The translations under genes and the position numbers were made by a program. Below are positions 1 to 8,977 of a DNA stretch of 64,000 nt, piece by piece (the first letter of the stretch is position 1; the number at the start of each line of letters is the position of its first letter). A model generated the notes under the pieces. The model worked only from the letters and a program-made list of their open reading frames with translations. It was not told where the DNA came from and ran no database searches. This DNA comes from JADYZU01 sp964540965 (GTDB taxonomy: Bacteria; Pseudomonadota; Alphaproteobacteria; Rhodobacterales; Rhodobacteraceae), in contig CAZIOT010000007.1 in the NCBI GenBank assembly GCA_964540965.1, positions 124,001 to 188,000 on the forward strand, written 5' to 3'.

Positions 1-1209
1 GCGGCGCAGGTCGTCGACAGATGTCAGCGCGGCTTCGGCCCGGTCCCGGGCCACGCGCAACTGCGCCGCCGCCGCGGCACGCGACTGTGCGGGCCCGTGT
101 CCGGACAGGGCAATCAGCGTCTTGGCCAGCCGGATCATGATGTCGACCTGCGCCGCGCCGTCGCGGCCGATCAGGTTGAACGCATCCTCGTGCAGGTCGT
201 GATCGTCAAGTGAGGGCGCGCGCAGCCGCGGATACAGCGGCGCTGCGGGCGCGGCACTTTCCCAGGCGGACGCCCACCGGGTCAACAGCCGCGCCTGCCG
301 CCCGATCACGTCGATGGCGGTGCCGGGATCGTTGATCGCCGGCGACAGGGCGCGTTGGGCGACCTCGCTCAGCACCACAAGGCCAAAGCGCGGATCCTGA
401 TCGAAGGTGCGGTTCGGCGCGATGGCAAAGGCGGCGCGGATCTCGTCCTCGATCCCGGCGGAATCGCCGCGCAACCGCGCAAGGCAGGTTCCGTGAAAGG
501 CAAAGCTGCCGGGAAGAACGCAGAGGTCGATCTCGGCCCCGGTGCTGTCGCACAGGGCCGACAGCGCCGCCATGTCGATGAAACTGACATAGCCCACCGT
601 GGTCGCGGTGACGGCCACGCCCTGCGGCGGGCCGACAAGCGGCCGCGCGCCCAGCCATGGCAGGGCGACCCGGGCCTCCATCGCGGCGCGGGCCGCATCC
701 TCGATCCGCGAGACGGTATCGCTGACCCGCCCGAGGCGCGTCAGATGGCTGATCCAGCGCAAGAGCGACAGGACGATGAGGAAGATCACGCCAAGCGTCA
801 CCAGAAACAGCACGGCCCGGCCGGCCGCGCCGTAAAAGCTGATGGTCAGGGCGACAAGGCTGACGATGCTGAAGACAAAGGTGCCGACAAAGGTCGCAAG
901 GACATTCTGCACCGTCCGGTCCTGGGTCAGAAGCGCTGTGGCCCGCGGTGTCGCGTTCGACGTGGCCGACCCATAGGCGCCGGTCAGGGCGCCCACCGAA
1001 AACGTCGTGACCGCGAGCATCGAGGAGGCGACGATGGTCAGCAGGCTTTCGATCGCATCCGCGCCGATGTCGAAGGGCGCGGCATCGCCCAGAACCCGCC
1101 CCGCGACCGAGGCCAGAAGCGCCGCCAGCACCCCCAGAAGCGCGAAAAGCGACACGCGCAGCCACAGTGTCCGCCGCACCCGCGACCAGAGCCAGCGCAG
1201 CCGCGACAT
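1..1209 (-). CDS. DUF2254 family predicted membrane protein (3' end outside window)
   Basis: I translated this frame by hand: it is open from an ATG at 1209 to the left edge, giving 403 codons without a stop. The first ~155 residues hold four hydrophobic segments (about 17-40, 56-76, 103-123 and 131-153), followed by a soluble domain; this is the layout of DUF2254 membrane proteins, whose function is unknown. The ATG overlaps the mazG stop by one base (TGATG), so the two are probably translationally coupled. Family assignment is by recognition of the N-terminal pattern; the C-terminus is not visible. Confidence 0.8.
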   Translation of the reverse strand, partial: MSRLRWLWSRVRRTLWLRVSLFALLGVLAALLASVAGRVLGDAAPFDIGADAIESLLTIVASSMLAVTTFSVGALTGAYGSATSNATPRATALLTQDRTVQNVLATFVGTFVFSIVSLVALTISFYGAAGRAVLFLVTLGVIFLIVLSLLRWISHLTRLGRVSDTVSRIEDAARAAMEARVALPWLGARPLVGPPQGVAVTATTVGYVSFIDMAALSALCDSTGAEIDLCVLPGSFAFHGTCLARLRGDSAGIEDEIRAAFAIAPNRTFDQDPRFGLVVLSEVAQRALSPAINDPGTAIDVIGRQARLLTRWASAWESAAPAAPLYPRLRAPSLDDHDLHEDAFNLIGRDGAAQVDIMIRLAKTLIALSGHGPAQSRAAAAAQLRVARDRAEAALTSVDDLRR

Positions 1210-2036
1210 CAGGCGCGGGCCTTGTCGGCCTGCCGGATCGCGTTCCAGATCGCGTCCATCTCGGCCAGGTCGCTGTCCTCGGGGCGCTTGCCACGGGCGC
1301 GAAGTTCGTCCTCGACCGCATTGAAGCGGCGGATGAATTTGGCGTTCGCGCGGCGCAGCGCAGCTTCGGGATCGACCTTCAGGTGCCGCGCCAGGTTGGC
1401 CATGACGAAGAGCAGGTCGCCGACCTCCTCCTCCAGCGCATCGGGGCCGATCTCCCTTGCCTCGACCACCTCGCGCGCCTCTTCGGCGATCTTGTCCAGG
1501 ACCGCCATCACATCGGGCCAGTCAAAGCCGACGCGGGCGGCGCGTTTCTGCAGCTTGGCGGCGCGCAGAAGCGCCGGCAGGCCCGGCGCCACGCCGTCCA
1601 GCACCCGCCCCTCGTCACGGGCGGCGCGTTCGGCGGCCTTGACGGTTTCCCAGTCGGCAACCTGCTGATCGGCGCTTTTGGCGTTGGATTCGTCACCAAA
1701 GACATGCGGATGGCGCGCGACCATCTTGTCGGCGATGTTGCGGACGACGGCGGCGAAATCGAACAGCCCGGCGTCCTCGGCCATCTGGGCGTGAAAGACC
1801 GACTGGAACAGCAGGTCGCCCAGTTCACCTTCCAGCTCGCCCATGGCACCGCGTTCGATGGCGTCGGCGACCTCATAGGCCTCTTCGATCGTGTAGGGGG
1901 CGATGGTGGCAAAGGTCTGCTCGATGTCCCAGGGGCACCCCGTGACCGGGTCGCGCAGCCGGCGCATGATGTCCAGAAGGCGGGCCATCTGGCGGCCGGC
2001 ATCGGGAGAGGTGTCGTGAATTAGGTCGTCGGGCAT
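1209..2036 (-). CDS. mazG: Nucleoside triphosphate pyrophosphohydrolase MazG
   Basis: All-alpha NTP pyrophosphatase that hydrolyses (d)NTPs to NMP and pyrophosphate, thought to clear aberrant nucleotides. The 275-residue product has the two MazG repeats: an N-terminal copy with CPWDIEQTF and EEAYEVADAIE, and a C-terminal copy with EEAREVVEARE and EEEVGDLLFVMANLARHL, the acidic clusters that bind magnesium. I chose the ATG at 2036 (MPDDLIHDT), which fits family length; an in-frame ATG at 2051 adds five residues and cannot be excluded. It diverges from the M20 amidohydrolase at 2113 and is upstream of the DUF2254 gene. Confidence 0.92.
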   Translation of the reverse strand: MPDDLIHDTSPDAGRQMARLLDIMRRLRDPVTGCPWDIEQTFATIAPYTIEEAYEVADAIERGAMGELEGELGDLLFQSVFHAQMAEDAGLFDFAAVVRNIADKMVARHPHVFGDESNAKSADQQVADWETVKAAERAARDEGRVLDGVAPGLPALLRAAKLQKRAARVGFDWPDVMAVLDKIAEEAREVVEAREIGPDALEEEVGDLLFVMANLARHLKVDPEAALRRANAKFIRRFNAVEDELRARGKRPEDSDLAEMDAIWNAIRQADKARA

Positions 2037-2112
2037 AATCGTGTCGGGCATTGCGGGCAGGTCCGGGGCAGGGTAGCCCCAAGGTGATCGCCCCCAGCGC
2101 CGGAGTCCACCC

Positions 2113-3267
2113 ATGCCCGTCATCAACCGCATCGCCGGCCTTGCCGACCGGATGAAGGAATGGCGCCAGCATCTGCACCGGCATCCGGAACTGGGTTTCG
2201 ACTGTCACGGCACCGCCGATTACGTCGTGGCCCGGCTGCGCGAGATCGGGGTGGACGACATCCATACCGGCATCGCCACATCCGGGGTCGTGGCCCTGAT
2301 CCGGGGGCAGAAGGACGGGCCGGTGATCGGCCTGCGCGCCGACATGGACGCGCTGCCGATGCAGGAGATGACCGGGGCCGCCCATGCCTCGACCGTCGCC
2401 GGCCGCATGCATGCCTGCGGCCATGACGGCCATACGACGATGCTGCTGGGTGCCGCCGCCTATCTGGCCGAGACGCGCAATTTCGCCGGCACCGTGGCCC
2501 TGATCTTTCAGCCGGCCGAGGAAGACGGCGGTGGCGGCGAGGTGATGGTGCGCGACGGCCTGCTTGACCGCTTCGGCATCGGCCGGGTCTTTGCCCTGCA
2601 CACCCTGCCGGGCCTGCCTCTGGGCGAATTCCGCACCACGCCGGGGCCGATCCTGGCGGCGGTCGACGATTTCCGCATCGACATCACCGGCAAGGGCGGC
2701 CATGCCGCCATGCCGCAGGATACCCGCGACCCCGTGGTCGCCGCCTGCGGCATCGTCACCGCGCTGCAGACCATCGTCAGCCGCAACCACGACCCGCGCA
2801 AGGACCTTGTCCTGTCGGTGACGCAGATCCACACCGGATCGGCCGACAACGTGATCCCCGAAACCGCGGTGATCCGCGGCACCCTGCGCAATTTCGACCT
2901 TGGCGTGCGGGCAATGGCGCGGGCGCGGATGGCCGAGGTGGTGCAGGGGCAGGCGCTGGCCTACGGCGTGGATGCCGCCCTGTCCTTTGTCGACGGCTAT
3001 CCGCCCACGATCAACGACCCCGATCAGGCCCGCTTCGCCGCCGCGGTCGCGGCCGAGATCGCGCCGACCGATCCCGACGGCGGCCGCGACATGGGGGCCG
3101 AGGATTTCGCCTTCATGCTGCAAGCCCGGCCCGGCGCCTATCTTTACGTCGGCAACGGCGATTCCGCCGGCGTCCACCACCCGGCCTTCGATTTCAATGA
3201 CGACGCCGCGCCCTATGGCGCCTCGTTCTTTGCCCGGCTTGCCGAACGGGCCCTGCCATTGTCGTGA
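2113..3267 (+). CDS. M20 family amidohydrolase (hippurate/N-acyl amino acid hydrolase-like)
   Basis: Metal-dependent aminoacylase/carboxypeptidase of the M20D type, expected to cleave N-acyl or hippurate-like amides in the cytoplasm. The 384-residue protein shows HRHPELGF at 22-29, RADMDALPM at 75-83, the metal-binding CGHDGH at 102-107, PAEE at 134-137, the dimerisation-domain GKGGHAAMP, and the late GAEDFAFML motif that supplies the last metal ligand. Length is normal. It is transcribed away from mazG; the intergenic space (about 75 bases) must hold both promoters. The exact substrate cannot be read from sequence. Confidence 0.88.
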   Translation: MPVINRIAGLADRMKEWRQHLHRHPELGFDCHGTADYVVARLREIGVDDIHTGIATSGVVALIRGQKDGPVIGLRADMDALPMQEMTGAAHASTVAGRMHACGHDGHTTMLLGAAAYLAETRNFAGTVALIFQPAEEDGGGGEVMVRDGLLDRFGIGRVFALHTLPGLPLGEFRTTPGPILAAVDDFRIDITGKGGHAAMPQDTRDPVVAACGIVTALQTIVSRNHDPRKDLVLSVTQIHTGSADNVIPETAVIRGTLRNFDLGVRAMARARMAEVVQGQALAYGVDAALSFVDGYPPTINDPDQARFAAAVAAEIAPTDPDGGRDMGAEDFAFMLQARPGAYLYVGNGDSAGVHHPAFDFNDDAAPYGASFFARLAERALPLS

Positions 3268-3344
3268 GCCTTGTTTCACCCGCTTGAAACGCCGGCGGCA
3301 GAGGTGGAAACTCCGGCGCAAATCCCTGGCCGAAAGCCCATGCC

Positions 3345-3752
3345 ATGTCTCCGCATTTCCTTGCCCTGCCGCTCCTCCTCATGACCGCCATGCCGGCAAC
3401 GGCGCAGGACTACATCAGCTTCCATTCGCCCTCGGGCAACATCCACTGCATGATCTGGCTTGGCGACGGCGCCCACGCCCGCTGCGACATCTTCGAGGCG
3501 ACGCCCAGCTTTCCGGCACCGCGCGACTGCGACCTTGACTGGGGCACCGCCTTTGGCGTCGGCCCGTCAGGACGGGGAGAGCCGTGGTGCGTGGGCGATA
3601 CCGTCTATGACGCGGGCGGCATGGTGCTGCCCTATGGACGGTCGATCGGCCTTGGCCCCTTCACCTGTTCATCCGCCGAAACCGGCATGACCTGCGTGAA
3701 CACGCAAGGCGGTGGATTCACCGTCGCGCGGGCGGCACAACGGGTGTTCTAA
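3345..3752 (+). CDS. Secreted DUF6636-type small protein
   Basis: A 135-residue protein with a clear signal peptide (hydrophobic MSPHFLALPLLLMTAMPATAQ, probable cleavage after residue 21). The mature part has several cysteines (C35, then pairs around 47, 61, 81, 107 and 114) suited to periplasmic disulfides, and the SPSGNIHC / MTCVNTQGGGFTVAR pattern of the DUF6636 family. Function is unknown. It stands alone between the M20 gene and the palindromic repeats before the agmatinase gene. The signal peptide is strongly supported; the family name is from recollection of the pattern. Confidence 0.75.
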   Translation: MSPHFLALPLLLMTAMPATAQDYISFHSPSGNIHCMIWLGDGAHARCDIFEATPSFPAPRDCDLDWGTAFGVGPSGRGEPWCVGDTVYDAGGMVLPYGRSIGLGPFTCSSAETGMTCVNTQGGGFTVARAAQRVF

Positions 3753-3758
3753 GGGTTT

Positions 3759-3805
3759 GAAAATTCGCGAATTTTCGGGATGCATCGGAAATTCGCGAAT
3801 TTCCG
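3759..3805. repeat. Paired AATTCGCGAATT palindromes
   Basis: Two perfect palindromes share the core AAATTCGCGAATTT: one at 3759-3776 (18 bases) and one at 3786-3805 (20 bases), with centres 28 bp apart. They fill the gap between the DUF6636 stop and the agmatinase start. A second pair with nearly the same centre spacing (29 bp) lies at 44419-44463. They may act as protein-binding sites or hairpins in RNA; the function is not known to me. Confidence 0.85.
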
Positions 3806-3820
3806 CATGGGGATGGGGCC

Positions 3821-4807
3821 ATGGCGCTTGAGGATGCGAAACATGATGTGGACGGCGCCTTTGCCCGCGCCGACCTGCGGGGCCTTTCGTTCGAGAATGC
3901 CTTTGGCGGCGCCACCAGTTTCCTGCGACGCCGCTATACCAAGGACCTGCGCGGCGCCGATCTTGCCATCACCGGCGTTCCCTTCGACCAGGCGGTGACG
4001 CATCGCAGCGGCACCCGTTTCGGCCCCCGCGCCATCCGCGAGGCCTCGGCCCTGCAACCCTATGACCCGCCGCAGGGCTGGCCCTTCGACCCGCTGTCGG
4101 AATTCGCTGTGGCCGATTATGGCGACCTTGCCTTCGACTATGCCCACACCCCCAGCTTCCCCGGCCTGCTGACAACGCACATCGCCGGAATCCTCGCGCA
4201 GGGGCCGGGCACGATCACCCTTGGCGGCGATCATTTCATCACCCTGCCGATCCTGCGCGCTTATGCCGCGGTGTTCGGGCCTCTGGCGGTCATCCATTTC
4301 GACGCCCATTCCGACCTCTGGCCGGACGATGATTTCGCCCGGATCGACCATGGCACGTTCCTTTACAAGGCGGTGAAGCAGGGGCTGGTCGACGTGGACC
4401 GCTCGATCCAGATCGGCATCCGCACCGTCTGCGACGATGTGCTGGGCGTGGCGCAGATCACCGCGCGCGAGGTGCATGAACGCGGCGCCGCCTGGGCCGT
4501 CGAGCAGGTCAGCGCGCGGGTCGGCAGCGCCCCCGCCTATGTCACCTTCGACATCGACGCGCTTGACCCGGCCTTTGCCCCCGGCACCGGCACGCCGGTC
4601 TGGGGCGGCCTTGCTTCGTGGCATGCGGCGGCGATGCTGCGCGATCTCGCCGGCATCAACATGGTCGGCGGCGACGTGGTCGAGGTCTCGCCCCCCTACG
4701 ACCCGACCGGCATCACCGCGATTGCCGGCGCGCATGTGGCGGTGGAACTGATGTGCCTGTATCTGTGGAACCGGCGGGGGCGCGCGGGTTTCACCCACGC
4801 TACTTGA
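3821..4807 (+). CDS. speB: Agmatinase / ureohydrolase family protein
   Basis: Binuclear manganese ureohydrolase; agmatinase splits agmatine to putrescine and urea. The 328-residue protein carries all family motifs: GGDH at 135-138, DAHSD at 161-165 and DIDALDP at 244-250 followed by AFAPGTGTP, supplying the metal ligands. The HDxTxxSD-like specificity region cannot separate agmatinase from related guanidino hydrolases (guanidinopropionase, guanidinobutyrase), so the symbol is tentative. The paired palindromes lie directly upstream. It is 31 bases from prfA on the same strand and may be read through into it. Confidence 0.85.
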   Translation: MALEDAKHDVDGAFARADLRGLSFENAFGGATSFLRRRYTKDLRGADLAITGVPFDQAVTHRSGTRFGPRAIREASALQPYDPPQGWPFDPLSEFAVADYGDLAFDYAHTPSFPGLLTTHIAGILAQGPGTITLGGDHFITLPILRAYAAVFGPLAVIHFDAHSDLWPDDDFARIDHGTFLYKAVKQGLVDVDRSIQIGIRTVCDDVLGVAQITAREVHERGAAWAVEQVSARVGSAPAYVTFDIDALDPAFAPGTGTPVWGGLASWHAAAMLRDLAGINMVGGDVVEVSPPYDPTGITAIAGAHVAVELMCLYLWNRRGRAGFTHAT

Positions 4808-4838
4808 CCGCGCGCCCCGTGGCGGGCATGTCGCCCCC

Positions 4839-5891
4839 ATGATCGCGCCCGACAAGATCGACACCATCCTCGCCCGCTTCGAGTTTCTCGAAGCGAAACT
4901 GCAATCCGGCGTCTCGGGCACGGAAATCGCCGATCTGTCGCGCGAATATACCGACCTGCGGCCGGTGGTCGAAACCGTCAGCGCCTATCGCGCACTCCTT
5001 GACGAAATCGCCGGGGCCGAGGCGATGCTGCGCGACCCCGAGATGCGGGCACTGGCCGAGGAAGAGCTGCCGGACCTCAAGGACCGCCTGCAAGCCTCGG
5101 AACAGGCTGTGAGAATCGCCCTCTTGCCGCGCGATGCCGCCGATGCCCGTCCCGCCATGCTGGAAATCCGTCCCGGCACCGGCGGCGAGGAAGCGGCGCT
5201 GTTCGCCGGCGACCTGTTGCGCATGTATCAACGCTATGCCGAAGCGCATGGCTGGCGGTTCGAGGTGATCGAGGAGCAATCGACCGAACTAGGCGGCATC
5301 AAGGAGGTCGTCGCCCGGGTCGAGGGCGAGGGCGCCTTTGCCCGGCTGAAATACGAATCCGGCGTCCACCGCGTCCAGCGCGTTCCGGTGACCGAGGCCG
5401 GTGGCCGCATCCATACCTCTGCCGCCACCGTCGCCGTCCTGCCCGAGGCGCAGGAGGTCGACATCCGCATCGACACCAACGACATCCGCATCGACACCAT
5501 GCGCGCCAGTGGCGCCGGCGGGCAGCATGTGAACAAGACCGACTCGGCGGTGCGGATCACGCATTTTCCGTCCGGAATCGTCGTCACCTCATCGCTGAAA
5601 TCGCAGCACCAGAACCGCGACATCGCCATGCAGGTGCTGCGGGCACGGCTGTATCAGGCCGAACGCGACCGGATCGACGGCGCGCGGTCGGCCGACCGCA
5701 AGGCGCAGGTCGGGTCCGGCGACAGGTCGGAACGGATCCGCACCTACAATTTCCCGCAAGGCCGGATGACCGACCACCGCATCAACCTGACGCTCTATCG
5801 CCTTGATTCCATTATGCAAGGTGACCTGGACGAGATCATCGACGCCCTGACCGCCGAGGCGCAGGCGGCGGCGCTGGCCGAGGCGGAATGA
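4839..5891 (+). CDS. prfA: Peptide chain release factor 1
   Basis: Recognises UAA and UAG in the ribosomal A site and triggers peptide release. The 350-residue protein has the GGQ catalytic motif at 227-229 (context GAGGQHVNKTDSAVR) and a PxT anticodon-like tripeptide (PVT, 183-185) that marks RF1 rather than RF2. Length is typical. The stop overlaps the prmC start by four bases (ATGA); PrmC methylates the glutamine of GGQ, so the coupling joins the enzyme to its substrate. Confidence 0.97.
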   Translation: MIAPDKIDTILARFEFLEAKLQSGVSGTEIADLSREYTDLRPVVETVSAYRALLDEIAGAEAMLRDPEMRALAEEELPDLKDRLQASEQAVRIALLPRDAADARPAMLEIRPGTGGEEAALFAGDLLRMYQRYAEAHGWRFEVIEEQSTELGGIKEVVARVEGEGAFARLKYESGVHRVQRVPVTEAGGRIHTSAATVAVLPEAQEVDIRIDTNDIRIDTMRASGAGGQHVNKTDSAVRITHFPSGIVVTSSLKSQHQNRDIAMQVLRARLYQAERDRIDGARSADRKAQVGSGDRSERIRTYNFPQGRMTDHRINLTLYRLDSIMQGDLDEIIDALTAEAQAAALAEAE

Positions 5892-6727
5892 CCGCCCGCG
5901 ACGCTTTGAAGGCGGCGCTGGACAGGCTTCACGCCGCCGGCGTGCCCGATGCCGTGGCGGATGCCCGCCGGCTCCTCGAACATGCCGCGGGGCTGGCGCC
6001 GGGAATGCTGACCACCCACGCCGACCGCATCGACGCCGCGGCACTGGCGCGGTTCGCAACCCTGATCGAACGCCGCGCCGCCCGCGTCCCGGTCAGCCAC
6101 CTGACCGGCCATCGCGATTTCTATGGCCGCCGTTTCTGTGTCACGCCCGACACGCTCGACCCGCGGCAGGACACCGAAATCCTGATCGGGCAGGCACTGT
6201 CCGAACCCTTCGCGCGCGTGCTCGACCTTGGAACAGGAACGGGTTGCATCCTGTTGACATTGCTTGCGGAACGCCCCGGCACCACCGGCATCGGCGCCGA
6301 CATTTCCCCGGCTGCCCTTGCCGTGGCGCGCAGGAATGCCGCGGCGCTGGGGCTGGAGGGTCGGGCCGGACTGATCCTGTCGGACTGGTGGGGTTCCGTC
6401 ACCGGAACCTTCGATCTGATCGTGTCGAACCCGCCCTATATCGCCGCCGGCGAAATGGATACGCTTTCGCCCGAGGTGCGCGACCATGAACCGCACCTCG
6501 CCCTCACCGACGGCGCCGACGGGCTGGGCGCCTACCGCGCCATCGCCACCGGATTGCACGACTACCTTGCCCCGGGCGGCCGCCTGATCGTCGAGATCGG
6601 CTTCATGCAGGCCAGGGATGTGAGCGGAATCCTTGCCGCCGCCGGCCTGACACAGATCGAGGTCCACAAGGATCTCGAGGCCCGTGACCGCGTCATCACC
6701 GCCCGCAGGCCGGCGGATTGCGGCTGA
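5888..6727 (+). CDS. prmC: Release factor glutamine methyltransferase PrmC
   Basis: SAM-dependent N5-glutamine methyltransferase acting on the GGQ motif of release factors. The 279-residue protein has an N-terminal helical domain, SAM motif I DLGTGTG at 113-119 and the diagnostic NPPY at 181-184. The start overlaps the prfA stop by four bases, the usual arrangement for this pair. Confidence 0.96.
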   Translation: MTARDALKAALDRLHAAGVPDAVADARRLLEHAAGLAPGMLTTHADRIDAAALARFATLIERRAARVPVSHLTGHRDFYGRRFCVTPDTLDPRQDTEILIGQALSEPFARVLDLGTGTGCILLTLLAERPGTTGIGADISPAALAVARRNAAALGLEGRAGLILSDWWGSVTGTFDLIVSNPPYIAAGEMDTLSPEVRDHEPHLALTDGADGLGAYRAIATGLHDYLAPGGRLIVEIGFMQARDVSGILAAAGLTQIEVHKDLEARDRVITARRPADCG

Positions 6728-6917
6728 AATGCCGCAACGCAGGGCGAAACTGTCTTTTCCGCTTGCCCCGTTGCCCGTCGCGTGATTAGTCATTCCCACC
6801 GGACGGGCGAGGCTACGGTCTCCCTCCGGTCGCCGTCAGATCATCGCGGGAATGGCGCCAGAGCGGCGCATTACGGCTTGCGGGCGGCGACCCTCAGGCT
6901 CAAACAACGAAAGCCAG

Positions 6918-7679
6918 ATGAGATCTTCCAAATCACGGTCGCGGGGCAACAAGAACCGCAACAACAACCGGCCCACCGGCACCAATGTCATCAACCGGGT
7001 GTTCGACAGCTCGGGGCCTGAGGGCAAGGTGCGCGGCACCCCCCAGCAGATCATCGAGAAATACCTGCAGCTTCACCGCGATGCCCAGTTGTCGGGCGAC
7101 CGGGTGAATGCCGAGAATTTTGCCCAGCACGCGGAACATTACACCCGCATCCTGGCCGAGGCGCAGCGCGAGGTCGACCGCGCCCGCGAAGAGCAAGAGC
7201 AGTTCAACCGCGACCGCCAGGCCGAGCGCGACCGCGAGCGGGCGCAGAACCAGCAGAATCAGGGCTATCAGAACCGTCAGCGTCCGCAGGACGAGGGGCA
7301 GGGTCTTGATCCGGCGCGGATGGAACAGCCCGATGTGGCGCTGCCGCCGCTGGACGACGACCTGCTCGCCGGCGACGGGGAATCGACGCTGATCGACCTG
7401 CCGGAAGGCAAGCCGGCGTTCCTTGACGCCCGGCCGCGGCAGGACCGCCGGCCGCGCGGCGACCAGCGCCCGCGTGGTGAACAGCGCGACCGCCAGCCGC
7501 GCCCCGAACCCGCCGCGCCCGAGGCACCGCAGGCCGAGGCGCCCGCGCCGGCCCCCGCGCCCGAAGCCGCGCCGCAACCCTCCGCGGACAAACCCGCCCG
7601 CCGCCCGCGCAGCCGCAAGCCGCGGGCCGAGGGCGATACGGCCCCCGCCGAGACCACGGCCCCCGAAGCCGCCGAATAA
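6918..7679 (+). CDS. DUF4167 domain protein, basic N-terminus and Pro/Ala-rich tail
   Basis: A 253-residue protein of unknown function found downstream of prmC in alphaproteobacteria. The N-terminal DUF4167 domain (about 1-75) starts with the very basic RSSKSRSRGNKNRNNNR and continues with GTPQQIIEKYLQLHRDAQ and AENFAQHAEHYTRIL. A charged, glutamine- and arginine-rich coil follows (about 75-115), then a low-complexity tail of Arg, Pro and Ala from about 170. The basic ends suggest nucleic-acid or ribosome binding, which is inference. I chose the ATG at 6918, which begins the conserved domain; the 190-base leader from prmC may carry its own promoter. Confidence 0.88.
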   Translation: MRSSKSRSRGNKNRNNNRPTGTNVINRVFDSSGPEGKVRGTPQQIIEKYLQLHRDAQLSGDRVNAENFAQHAEHYTRILAEAQREVDRAREEQEQFNRDRQAERDRERAQNQQNQGYQNRQRPQDEGQGLDPARMEQPDVALPPLDDDLLAGDGESTLIDLPEGKPAFLDARPRQDRRPRGDQRPRGEQRDRQPRPEPAAPEAPQAEAPAPAPAPEAAPQPSADKPARRPRSRKPRAEGDTAPAETTAPEAAE

Positions 7680-7686
7680 GCCACGA

Positions 7687-7707
7687 CCCCGGCCCGGCGG
7701 GCCGGGG
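7687..7707 (+). terminator. GC-rich hairpin after the DUF4167 gene
   Basis: Perfect 9-bp stem (7687-7695 with 7699-7707) and a 3-base loop, eight bases after the DUF4167 stop. There is no T-run, so it is a weak or Rho-assisted terminator candidate. Confidence 0.55.
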
Positions 7708-7728
7708 CCCGCCTGACCGGAGACAGCG

Positions 7729-8127
7729 ATGCGCGCCGGCGCCGTGCTTGAGACCGTGATCTATGCCGGTGACATCGCCGCCGCCCGGCATTTCTACGCC
7801 GATGTGCTGGGCCTTGACCTGCATCTGGCCGAGGAGGGGCATTTCGCCTTCTTCCACTGCGGCGGGCAGATGCTCTTGATCTTTCATCCCGATTACGCCG
7901 GCCGGCCCGATGGCCACCTGCCGCACCACGGCACGCGCGGGCCGGGGCACCTGTGTTTCAGCGCCGGATCCGCGGCCGAGCTTGACCTGTGGCGCGAGCG
8001 GCTGGTGTCGCGGGGCGTCGCCATCGAACAGGACGAGCCTTGGCCCGGCGGCGGGCGGTCGTTCTATTTCCGCGATCCCGCCGGCAATTCGCTGGAATTC
8101 GCCGAGCCGCGGATCTGGGGCCTTTAG
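7729..8127 (+). CDS. VOC superfamily (glyoxalase/bleomycin resistance/dioxygenase fold) protein
   Basis: A single-module 132-residue vicinal-oxygen-chelate protein. The two beta-alpha-beta-beta-beta units are visible: YAGDIAAARHFYADVLGLDL at the start and the second unit ending in SFYFRDPAGNSLEFAEP, where the glutamate is the usual metal ligand. An RBS-like GGAGA lies before the ATG. Substrate is unknown. Its stop overlaps the convergent rsmA stop by four bases. Confidence 0.88.
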   Translation: MRAGAVLETVIYAGDIAAARHFYADVLGLDLHLAEEGHFAFFHCGGQMLLIFHPDYAGRPDGHLPHHGTRGPGHLCFSAGSAAELDLWRERLVSRGVAIEQDEPWPGGGRSFYFRDPAGNSLEFAEPRIWGL

Positions 8128-8966
8128 CCCGCCAGTTCCCGCGCCAGCGCGCAGAACCCCTCGACCCCGACCTGTTCGGCGCGTTCGGTCGGCGGGATGC
8201 CGACCTTTTCCAGCACCGCCTCAATATCGGGGGACAGGCCGCGCAGCGCGGCGCGCAGCATCTTGCGCCGCTGGTTGAAGGCGGCAGCCACCACCCGTTC
8301 CAGCACCTTGGCATCGGCCGGATAGCGCGGCGCGGGCAGGGCGGTCAGATGCACCACCGCCGAGGAAACCTTGGGCGGCGGGGTAAAGGCCTGCGGCGGC
8401 AGGTCCATGACGATCTTGGCGTCGCAGCGCCATTGCGCCAGCACCGCCAGCCGGCCATAGGCCTTGCCGCCCGGCCGCGCCACGATGCGTTCGGCCACCT
8501 CGCGCTGGAACATCAGCGTGAGCGAGGTCCAGAACGGCGGCCAGGCCGGCGGCGTCAGCCAGCGGATCAAAAGCTCGGTGCCGACATTGTAGGGCAGGTT
8601 GGCGCAGATGCGGATCGGCGGCTGCAACCCATGCGCCAGCGGATCGACGTCCAGCGCGTCGCCGGCGACGATGCTCAGCCTGCCGGGATGGGCGGCGGCG
8701 ATATCCTGCAGGATCGGCAGGCAGCGGTCGTCCTTTTCGATGGCCAGCACCCGCCGCGCCCCTTCGGCCAGCAGGCCGCGGGTCAGGCCGCCCGGCCCCG
8801 GCCCGACCTCGATCACGTCCGACCCCGACAGATCGCCCGCCATCCGCGCGATCTTGGCGGTCAGGTTCAGGTCCAGCAGGAAATTCTGCCCCAGCTGCTT
8901 TTTCGCCGACAGCCCGTGCGCCGCGATCACCTCGCGCAGCGGGGGCAGGTTGTCGATGCGGCTCAT
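8124..8966 (-). CDS. rsmA: 16S rRNA (adenine1518-N6/adenine1519-N6)-dimethyltransferase
   Basis: Dimethylates two adjacent adenines in the helix 45 loop of 16S rRNA late in 30S assembly. The 280-residue protein has KKQLGQNFL at 22-30, SAM motif I EVGPGPGG at 53-60, the catalytic NLPYN at 123-127, and the C-terminal helical domain with FNQRRKMLRAAL. I chose the ATG at 8966 (MSRIDNLPPL); the frame stays open further upstream only because it runs through a repeat element. It is the last gene of the lptF-to-rsmA cluster. Confidence 0.96.
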   Translation of the reverse strand: MSRIDNLPPLREVIAAHGLSAKKQLGQNFLLDLNLTAKIARMAGDLSGSDVIEVGPGPGGLTRGLLAEGARRVLAIEKDDRCLPILQDIAAAHPGRLSIVAGDALDVDPLAHGLQPPIRICANLPYNVGTELLIRWLTPPAWPPFWTSLTLMFQREVAERIVARPGGKAYGRLAVLAQWRCDAKIVMDLPPQAFTPPPKVSSAVVHLTALPAPRYPADAKVLERVVAAAFNQRRKMLRAALRGLSPDIEAVLEKVGIPPTERAEQVGVEGFCALARELAG

Positions 8967-8977
8967 TCTGCCTGCCT

